Of a stretch of DNA of 11,497 bases, positions 6,411 to 11,497 are shown piece by piece (the first letter of the stretch is position 1; the number at the start of each line of letters is the position of its first letter). The DNA is from Bacillota bacterium (lineage in GTDB: Bacteria > Bacillota_C > Negativicutes > Sporomusales > Sporomusaceae). The notes under the pieces are model-generated. The model was given only the letters and a program-made list of their open reading frames with translations. It did no database searches and was not told the origin of the DNA. The position numbers and the translations under genes are program-made. The stretch spans positions 1-11,497 of the forward strand of contig JAEZQV010000398.1 in assembly GCA_023441125.1 (NCBI GenBank). Reading direction: 5' to 3'.

Positions 6411-7004
6411 ATGAAAAAGAAAACACGCGAAGAATTAATTAAAACAGGAACTAAAGCCATGCTGGCCAAAAGCTACAATGCTGTCGGAATACAAGAAGTT
6501 TTGGCCGAAGTGGATGTCCCTAAAGGACCATTCTATCATTATTTTGCGTCCAAAGAAGATTTCGGTATCGCCGTAGTTGAGTATTATGGCGGTTTTCTGG
6601 CAAATTTGATGCATAAGCGCCTCACTGACGGTGCGTTTTCTCCACGAAAACGGCTGATTAACTATTTTTTGTCTGTCCGCGAATATTACATGAGCAAAGG
6701 CTGTGGCCAAGGTTGCTTGGTGGCTAAGTTGGCAACTGAAATTTCAGATGTCAGTCCGAGGATCCGCGTAGCTCTAAAAACTGAATTTGATCGTTGGCTT
6801 GAATTGTTTGAAGAATGTGTAAAAGAAGGACAGCAAATAGGTGAAATATCGCCGGAACACGATTCTAAAATGTTGGCCGAATTCATTTATTCTTCCTGGG
6901 AAGGCGCCTTAATCAGGATGCAAGTAAACCGGAATCTGAACGCTATTGACAGTTTTATGGCATATATGTTTGATTATGTAATTCCTGAGAATAAGCATGA
7001 CTAG
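6411..7004 (+). CDS. TetR-family regulator, NemR/AcuR-like
   Basis: This 197-residue DNA-binding repressor has an N-terminal TetR helix-turn-helix (about 5-52) with the family ending VPKGPFYHYFASKEDFG (36-52). Its C-terminal ligand domain contains SKGCGQGCLVAKLATEIS (95-112). In Escherichia coli NemR, as recalled, the matching region reads SGCLTVKLSAE and holds the cysteine (Cys106) that senses electrophiles, so Cys102 here is the probable counterpart, with Cys98 a possible second sensor. AcuR, which responds to acrylate, is in the same branch. The start must be ATG 6411, because later start codons would cut the DNA-binding domain. The gene sits 95 nt after the radical SAM gene and under a nearly identical promoter-operator, implying that it represses itself and that enzyme. 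The gene is more A+T rich than the etf and dehydrogenase genes around it. The inducer is inferred to be an electrophile or aldehyde. Confidence 0.88.
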   Translation: MKKKTREELIKTGTKAMLAKSYNAVGIQEVLAEVDVPKGPFYHYFASKEDFGIAVVEYYGGFLANLMHKRLTDGAFSPRKRLINYFLSVREYYMSKGCGQGCLVAKLATEISDVSPRIRVALKTEFDRWLELFEECVKEGQQIGEISPEHDSKMLAEFIYSSWEGALIRMQVNRNLNAIDSFMAYMFDYVIPENKHD

Positions 7005-7047
7005 TATTGCAATTTCTCAGATAAGAATGGATGCATAATGTCTAACA

Positions 7048-7083
7048 ATTTATTTTGTATACAAATATTTTGCATAATATAAA
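7048..7083 (+). promoter_or_regulatory. TTTGTATACAAA element 1 with promoter
   Basis: The 24 nt at 7048-7071 recur unchanged at 7114-7137 and centre on the 12-bp palindrome TTTGTATACAAA. TTGTAT (7055-7060) can serve as -35 with TATAAA (7078-7083) as -10 at 17 nt. The TTGT-AT-ACAA core fits the TNGT-N-ACNA form of operators for FadR-branch GntR regulators. No GntR gene lies in the window. Confidence 0.55.
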
Positions 7084-7109
7084 TAGCTCCAAATACACGC
7101 TATTTTTTT
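7081..7109 (+). terminator. Weak terminator between the two palindromic elements
   Basis: AAATAGC (7081-7087) and GCTATTT (7099-7105) pair around an 11-nt loop, with TTTT following. The stem has only two G-C pairs, but the shape is right for stopping read-through from the TetR gene, which ends 76 nt upstream. A transcript from promoter 1 would start inside the loop and so could not form it. Confidence 0.4.
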
Positions 7110-7113
7110 ACCC

Positions 7114-7148
7114 ATTTATTTTGTATACAAATATTTTATATGTAAAAT
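7114..7148 (+). promoter_or_regulatory. TTTGTATACAAA element 2 with promoter
   Basis: This is the second exact copy of the 24-nt element (7114-7137), 66 nt from the first. TTGTAT (7121-7126) pairs as -35 with TAAAAT (7143-7148) at 16 nt. It lies about 180 nt before etfB and is the likelier main promoter of the etf operon, with the same operator on its -35. Confidence 0.55.
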
Positions 7149-7330
7149 ATAACGGAATGCGGCATGTAAACTGCCGGAGAGACGGAAAGGAGGATGATTG
7201 CTAACAGTGAGTTGCTGGCCAGGGTAAAAACACATTAGCAACCAGGGGGTGGTGCGAAGCAAGGTATTGGGAATACAGGTACAGATTGCTTAATAAATGT
7301 ATTAGCCAATTTTGATAGGAGGAATAAGAC
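7149..7330 (+). other. Leader region of the etf operon
   Basis: This is about 180 nt of probable 5' untranslated RNA. It holds a small hairpin (CGGCA 7160-7164 with TGCCG 7172-7176) and an orphan AAGGAGG at 7187-7193. A possible 9-codon reading frame starting with TTG follows at 7198-7227. A second hairpin pairs GTTGCT 7211-7216 with AGCAAC 7237-7242 around a 20-nt loop and overlaps the end of that frame. No known riboswitch was recognised. The etfB ribosome binding site AGGAGG lies at 7317-7322. Confidence 0.35.
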
Positions 7331-8119
7331 ATGGAAATCGTAGTATGTGTCAAGCAGGTGCCTGACACTACCGAAGTAAAGATTGACCCAGTAACCAATA
7401 CCCTTATCCGCCAGGGAGTGCCGAGTATTGTCAACCCGTTTGACAAGAATGCCGTAGAAGCGGCTCTCCAGCTAAAAGAAAAACATGGCGGTAAAGTCAC
7501 TGTCATTTCCATGGGGCCGCCACAAGCCAAGGACGCCCTGAAAGAATGCCTGGCTATGGGAGCCGACGCGGCGATACTCATCAGTGACAGAGCCTTTGGC
7601 GGTTCCGACACATTGGCTACCAGCTACACTTTGGCAGCGGCCATTCGTAAGCTTGGCACCTACGACGTCATCTTCTGCGGCAAGCAGGCGATAGACGGAG
7701 ATACCGCCCAGGTCGGGCCGGAAACCGCTGAGCATTTGGACATCGCTCAGGTAACCTATGTATCCAGGATGGAAATCGAAGGCGGCATCGCCAAAGTGGA
7801 ACGCGAACAGGAAGAAGGCTATGAAGTCCTTGAAGTCCAACTTCCCGTCCTGGTATCGGTCATCAAATCGCTGAATTATGAACCCCGCTATCCGACCGTT
7901 AAAGGCACCATGAAAGCCAACCGGGCCGAAATCCTGGTCTGGACGGCCGCCGACCTTGCTGTGGACGAACAAAAACTTGGCCTCAAGGGATCACCGACTC
8001 AGGTTCGCAAGATATTTACCCCGCCACAGCGGACCCAAGGTGTGGTCATCCAAAAGGACACCGCGCGGGAAGCAGTTGCTGAGCTCATTCAAAAACTGTC
8101 CGACGCAAAAATCGTGTAA
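7331..8119 (+). CDS. etfB: Electron transfer flavoprotein beta subunit, bifurcation-type
   Basis: This 262-residue beta subunit pairs with EtfA to carry FAD and move electrons between NADH, ferredoxin and a flavin dehydrogenase. The opening MEIVVCVKQVPDTTEVKIDP, NPFDKNAVEAAL (35-46), DRAFGGSDTLATS (86-98) and GKQAIDGDTAQVGPE (117-131) closely resemble beta subunits of clostridial and Acidaminococcus bifurcating ETFs. AGGAGG at 7317-7322 sets the ATG with 8-nt spacing. The gene is followed by etfA after 18 nt, so translation is probably coupled. It is the first gene of an operon downstream of the duplicated TTTGTATACAAA control region. The length is normal for the family. Bifurcation is inferred from family resemblance and from the ferredoxin domain on its partner. 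Confidence 0.95.
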   Translation: MEIVVCVKQVPDTTEVKIDPVTNTLIRQGVPSIVNPFDKNAVEAALQLKEKHGGKVTVISMGPPQAKDALKECLAMGADAAILISDRAFGGSDTLATSYTLAAAIRKLGTYDVIFCGKQAIDGDTAQVGPETAEHLDIAQVTYVSRMEIEGGIAKVEREQEEGYEVLEVQLPVLVSVIKSLNYEPRYPTVKGTMKANRAEILVWTAADLAVDEQKLGLKGSPTQVRKIFTPPQRTQGVVIQKDTAREAVAELIQKLSDAKIV

Positions 8120-8137
8120 TGAGGAGGTAACAGAACA

Positions 8138-9331
8138 ATGGCAGTAAAAGTTACAAAAGAATGTGTCGGCTGTGGCGCCTGCGAGCCTGTGTGCCCTTTC
8201 GGGGCGATCGAAATGCGGGACGGAAAAGCATTTATCACGGAAGCGTGCACCCAGTGCGGAGCCTGCAGCGACACCTGTCCGGTGGGGGCCATCTTGCGGG
8301 AAGAAGAAAGCAAACAAGTGGCCATGGACAAAAACGAATACAAAGACGTATGGGTCTACATCGAAATAGCCGAAGGCAAAGCGCGTAACGTAGGTCTTGA
8401 ATTGCTGGGCGAAGGACGCAAGCTGGCTGACGCTATGGGGCAGAAATTATCCGGCGTTATCATCGGCGACAAAGTGGAAAGCATAGCCAAAGAAGTTTTC
8501 GCCGCCGGAGCGGATAAAATTTATCTGGTGGAAGCGCCCGCACTGGCCAATTATAACACCGACGGCTACACCGCCACTTTTACCGATCTCATTAGCACTT
8601 ACAAGCCGTCCGTCATCCTGCTGGGAGCTACCAATGACGGACGCGACCTCGGACCACGCATTGCCTGCCGTGTAGGCACCGGTCTTACTGCTGACTGCAC
8701 CGGACTTGGCATCGACGAAGCCACCGGTCTCGTAGCCTGGACCCGTCCCGCTTTTGGCGGCAATATCATGGCCACCATCCTTTGTCCGGAACACCGACCC
8801 CAGATGGGTACCGTCCGGCCGGCGGTATTTAAGCGTCCCGCTCCTGATTACGCTAAGAGCGGCGAAATCATCCGGGTAGTCAGCAAAGTAAAGGCCGAAA
8901 ACATTCGTACTAAGCTTCTCGATATTGTCAAAGTCTGCACTGCCTCCTGCAACCTGGAAGAAGCCGAAATCATCGTATCCGGCGGACGGGGCCTTGGCAA
9001 GCCGGAGAACTTCTGCTATGTAGAAGAACTGGCCAATGTGCTGGGCGGAGCGGTGGGAGCCTCGCGCGCAGCCGTTGACGCCGGCTGGAAACCGCATATG
9101 CATCAAGTGGGCCAGACGGGAAAAACAGTAGGACCTAAAATCTACTTTGCCTGCGGCATCTCGGGAGCCATTCAGCATTTGGCTGGAATGTCGTCCTCGG
9201 ATATTATTATCGCTGTTAACAAAGACCCGGATGCGCCGATATTCAAGATGGCCGATTACGGCATTGTGGGCGATGTCGTGGAGGTGTTGCCTATTTTGAC
9301 CGAAGAATTCAGAAAAATTAAAGCAGGCTGA
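8138..9331 (+). CDS. etfA: Electron transfer flavoprotein alpha subunit with N-terminal 2x[4Fe-4S] ferredoxin domain
   Basis: This is a 397-residue fusion. The N-terminal bacterial ferredoxin domain (1-55) has two complete cluster motifs: Cys9-x2-Cys12-x2-Cys15-x3-Cys19-Pro and Cys37-x2-Cys40-x2-Cys43-x3-Cys47-Pro. The ETF alpha N-domain follows (about 70-255). The C-terminal FAD domain has VSGGRGLG (280-287), ASR (308-310), VGQTG (324-328), GISGAIQHLAGM (340-351) and NKDPDAPIFKMADYGIVGD (361-379). Plain EtfA is shorter by about this ferredoxin domain. The same fusion occurs in CarE of the Acetobacterium woodii caffeyl-CoA reductase complex, where it connects the bifurcating ETF to ferredoxin. 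GAGGAGGT at 8121-8128 sets the ATG. A 69-nt gap without terminator separates it from the iron alcohol dehydrogenase. No acyl-CoA dehydrogenase partner is present in the window. Confidence 0.95.
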   Translation: MAVKVTKECVGCGACEPVCPFGAIEMRDGKAFITEACTQCGACSDTCPVGAILREEESKQVAMDKNEYKDVWVYIEIAEGKARNVGLELLGEGRKLADAMGQKLSGVIIGDKVESIAKEVFAAGADKIYLVEAPALANYNTDGYTATFTDLISTYKPSVILLGATNDGRDLGPRIACRVGTGLTADCTGLGIDEATGLVAWTRPAFGGNIMATILCPEHRPQMGTVRPAVFKRPAPDYAKSGEIIRVVSKVKAENIRTKLLDIVKVCTASCNLEEAEIIVSGGRGLGKPENFCYVEELANVLGGAVGASRAAVDAGWKPHMHQVGQTGKTVGPKIYFACGISGAIQHLAGMSSSDIIIAVNKDPDAPIFKMADYGIVGDVVEVLPILTEEFRKIKAG

Positions 9332-9400
9332 GAAGTGCGATCAGGTAGCTTCCTGTGAAATAAATTGCCAGAATTAAATAAGAAAAGGGTGTGTAAGTTT

Positions 9401-10555
9401 ATGGCTAACCAATTTTTTACCCCTAAAACGATTTTGACTGGCGTTGACGCGCTGCAAACCTCAGGCTCATATTTAAAGCAACTGGGCAGCAAAGCGTTGA
9501 TTGTAACCGACCAAGTAATGGTAAACACAGGAAATGCAGACAAATTAATTCAAATACTGTCGGCGAATGGCATTGCATTTCAGGTATATGCTGAAGTGAA
9601 CAGCGAGCCTACCGATGAAATGGTTGTCGCCGGTACAGCTCTGTATACAACGTCACAGTGCGATTTTCTTATTGGGCTTGGCGGCGGCAGTCCAATTGAC
9701 GCGATGAAGGCGATTGGCGTTATGGCGACAAATCCCGGCAGGATAACAGATTATATGGGACAAGAAATCAAAACGCTGCCGCCTAACTTAGTTGCTATTC
9801 CGACTACGGCCGGTACGGGTTCCGAAGCTACGCAGTTTACAATCATAGCAGATACCAAAAATAAAGTAAAAATGCTTTTGAAGGGAGCAGTCCTCCTGCC
9901 GGCGCTGGCTATCGTGGATCCCCAACTAACAACTACAACTCCGGCGAAAGTGACGGCGGCAACCGGGATCGACGCTTTAACGCATGCCGTGGAGGCTTAT
10001 ACATCAAGAAAGGCGCAGCCTCTGTCCGATACTTTTGCGCTTTCGGCCTGCAAACGTATTTTTGCCAATCTGAGGCAGGCTTATAGCAATGGCCGTGACC
10101 TCGAAGCCAGAAACCAGATGGCGCTGGCAGCGCTGGAAGCCGGCATCGCCTTTAATAATTCGTCAGTTACCATTGTGCATGGCATGAGCCGGCCAATCGG
10201 GGCGCTGTTCCATGTGCCGCACGGAATTTCAAATGCCATGCTGATTACGGCTTGTTTGCGTTACGCAGTGGCGGGCGCAGCGGAAAAATTTACCGATATT
10301 GCCAAAGCCGTGGGCAGTTTCCGGGACGGCATGTCAGATCAGGCTGCAGCTGAAGAACTGGTAAAAGAAATTGGCAACCTCTGCAGTTATTTAGAAATAC
10401 CCACCCTTGCGCAATATGGTGTGGACAGGGACGAATTCTTCAGGAATATCGCTAAGATGGCTGATGATGCACTGCAAAGCGGCAGCCCGAACAATACAAT
10501 AAAACAACCTACCAAGGATGAAATCATGCAGATTTACCAAAGTCTCTGGCAATAA
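9401..10555 (+). CDS. Iron-containing (group III) alcohol dehydrogenase
   Basis: This 384-residue NAD-dependent, Fe(II)-dependent alcohol dehydrogenase has a dinucleotide-binding half with GGGSPIDAMKAIG (94-106) and PTTAGTGSEAT (134-144). Asp37 after the early strand (VTD) suggests NAD. The helical half has all four metal ligands: Asp191, His195 (GIDALTHAVE), His260 (VHGMSRPIG) and His274 (HVPHG). The length is typical. Relatives include 1,3-propanediol, 4-hydroxybutyrate and 3-hydroxyacid dehydrogenases; the exact substrate is not readable. ATG 9401 is preferred over TTG 9365 because relatives begin just before the FFTP segment and AAGGG at 9386-9390 lies 10 nt upstream, although it is a weak site. 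It sits between etfA and an acylating semialdehyde dehydrogenase with no terminator, so it probably supplies the aldehyde for the latter. Confidence 0.92.
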   Translation: MANQFFTPKTILTGVDALQTSGSYLKQLGSKALIVTDQVMVNTGNADKLIQILSANGIAFQVYAEVNSEPTDEMVVAGTALYTTSQCDFLIGLGGGSPIDAMKAIGVMATNPGRITDYMGQEIKTLPPNLVAIPTTAGTGSEATQFTIIADTKNKVKMLLKGAVLLPALAIVDPQLTTTTPAKVTAATGIDALTHAVEAYTSRKAQPLSDTFALSACKRIFANLRQAYSNGRDLEARNQMALAALEAGIAFNNSSVTIVHGMSRPIGALFHVPHGISNAMLITACLRYAVAGAAEKFTDIAKAVGSFRDGMSDQAAAEELVKEIGNLCSYLEIPTLAQYGVDRDEFFRNIAKMADDALQSGSPNNTIKQPTKDEIMQIYQSLWQ

Positions 10556-10628
10556 GCTGCAGGGCAGCCGCCAGGCAAAATAAAACGAAAGCGCGATTGG
10601 GCCGCATAATAAAAAGGAGGGTACCAAA

Positions 10629-11497
10629 ATGGAAAATTCCTACTCGCAAGTATTAAGAAATTTTATTGATGGTCAGTTTGTTGAAGCGACTTCAAAAAAT
10701 ACGGAAGTTGTGCCAAATCCTGCTACCGGGGAAACTCTGACGATCGTTCCTCTGTCAAATAAACAGGATTTGGACAAAGCAGTTAAATCGGCACAGGCGG
10801 CTTTTGAAAAGTGGCGGAAAGTGCCTGTGCCGCGGCGAGCCCGGATCTTGTTCCGGTATCAGCAGATTCTGATCGAGCATTGGGAAGAACTTGCTAAACT
10901 CATTACTGCAGAAAACGGAAAAACCTATGAGGATGCCTATGGCGAAGTGCAGCGAGGCATTGAATGTGTAGAATTTGCCTGTGGCGCTCCCACCCTGATG
11001 ATGGGCACACAACTCCCCGATATTGCGACTGGTGTAGAATCAGGCATGTACCGTTACCCTATTGGTGTAATTGGCGGGATCACGCCATTCAATTTTCCCA
11101 TGATGGTTCCGTGCTGGATGTTCCCTTTGGCAATTGCGTGCGGCAACACGTTTATTCTTAAACCGTCCGAACGCACACCGCTGTTAGCAAATCGCCTTGC
11201 CGAACTTGCTCACAAAGCGGGAATACCTGAGGGGGTCTTGAATGTCGTGCATGGTGCGCATGATGTAGTCAATGGACTGCTTGAACATCCGGACGTGGCG
11301 GCGATTTCCTTTGTCGGCTCTAAACCGGTTGCCGAGTATATTTATAAAAATGCGGCTGCCAATGGCAAAAGGGTACAGGCTCTTGCCGGGGCAAAAAACC
11401 ATACTATCGTTCTGCCGGATGCCAATCTTGATCTTGCGGTATCTACCATCATGAACGCTGCATTTGGTTCGGCAGGAGAGCGGTGCATGGCCTGCTC
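10629..11497 (+). CDS. mmsA: CoA-acylating methylmalonate-semialdehyde dehydrogenase (3' partial)
   Basis: The frame stays open to the window end, giving 289 codons of an expected roughly 490. The enzyme oxidises methylmalonate semialdehyde or malonate semialdehyde with NAD and CoA to propionyl-CoA or acetyl-CoA plus CO2. Visible features are the oxyanion Asn155 in [12 protein letters not shown], the NAD lysine in LKPSERTP (about 177-184), [11 protein letters not shown] (248-258) and the catalytic Cys286 in GERCMA. The general-base glutamate of hydrolytic aldehyde dehydrogenases (ELGGK) is replaced in QALAGAKNH, which is the hallmark of the CoA-acylating MmsA/IolA branch. Arg109 and Arg285 match the carboxylate-binding arginines known for this branch. 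AAGGAGG at 10614-10620 sets the ATG. The gene follows the iron alcohol dehydrogenase by 73 nt without a terminator and is probably in the same operon. Confidence 0.9.
   Translation, partial: MENSYSQVLRNFIDGQFVEATSKNTEVVPNPATGETLTIVPLSNKQDLDKAVKSAQAAFEKWRKVPVPRRARILFRYQQILIEHWEELAKLITAENGKTYEDAYGEVQRGIECVEFACGAPTLMMGTQLPDIATGVESGMYRYPIGVIGGITPFNFPMMVPCWMFPLAIACGNTFILKPSERTPLLANRLAELAHKAGIPEGVLNVVHGAHDVVNGLLEHPDVAAISFVGSKPVAEYIYKNAAANGKRVQALAGAKNHTIVLPDANLDLAVSTIMNAAFGSAGERCMAC

Noticed and set aside
7472..7972. 166-residue open frame on the minus strand
   Set aside because: It is opposite etfB and has no family resemblance.
8447..9178. 243-residue open frame on the minus strand
   Set aside because: It is the complement of etfA, which is certain from its FAD and ferredoxin motifs.

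Overview
The window looks like a chromosomal segment of an anaerobic, low-to-moderate GC Firmicute, most plausibly of the Negativicutes (Sporomusa/Pelosinus-like). The taxonomic call is an inference. It rests on strong AGGAGG-type ribosome binding sites, sigmaA promoters with TTGACA and 17-nt spacers, an electron-bifurcation-type ETF whose alpha subunit carries an N-terminal two-cluster ferredoxin domain, a compact iron-sulfur flavoprotein, a DUF1858 redox protein and several dehydrogenases typical of fermentative or acetogenic bacteria. All supported genes lie on the + strand; every long minus-strand reading frame is a shadow.

Layout. Positions 1-2274: a 5'-truncated MatC/SLC13-like carboxylate permease and a zinc-dependent medium-chain dehydrogenase form one operon, closed by a long hairpin at 2294-2337. 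Positions 2584-3771: an M24 (aminopeptidase P/prolidase-like) protein. Positions 3772-4407: a gene-free stretch holding a degenerate tandem array with a period of about 43 nt (3830-4160), followed by a clean rho-independent terminator (4224-4254). Positions 4408-5205: a small redox operon, DUF1858 protein plus iron-sulfur flavoprotein, with its own terminator (5215-5263). Positions 5359-7004: a radical SAM gene and a NemR/AcuR-like TetR gene. Each is driven by a TTGACA promoter whose spacer and -10 are occupied by almost the same 23-bp palindrome, so the two genes probably form a small regulon. The TetR transcript appears to be leaderless. Positions 7005-7330: a 326-nt regulatory region with two identical 24-bp elements centred on TTTGTATACAAA, each placed as a -35 region, then a long leader. 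Positions 7331 to the window end: etfB, etfA, an iron-containing alcohol dehydrogenase and a 3'-truncated CoA-acylating methylmalonate-semialdehyde dehydrogenase. No terminator is visible between these four, so they probably form one operon.

How the genes may work together. The last operon can be read as a catabolic route in which an alcohol or hydroxyacid is oxidised to an aldehyde (Fe-ADH) and then to acyl-CoA (MmsA), with a ferredoxin-linked bifurcating ETF handling electrons. The ETF's acyl-CoA dehydrogenase partner is not in the window. The most distinctive features for follow-up are the radical SAM/TetR pair with its shared operator, the 43-nt degenerate array, and the duplicated TTTGTATACAAA control region.
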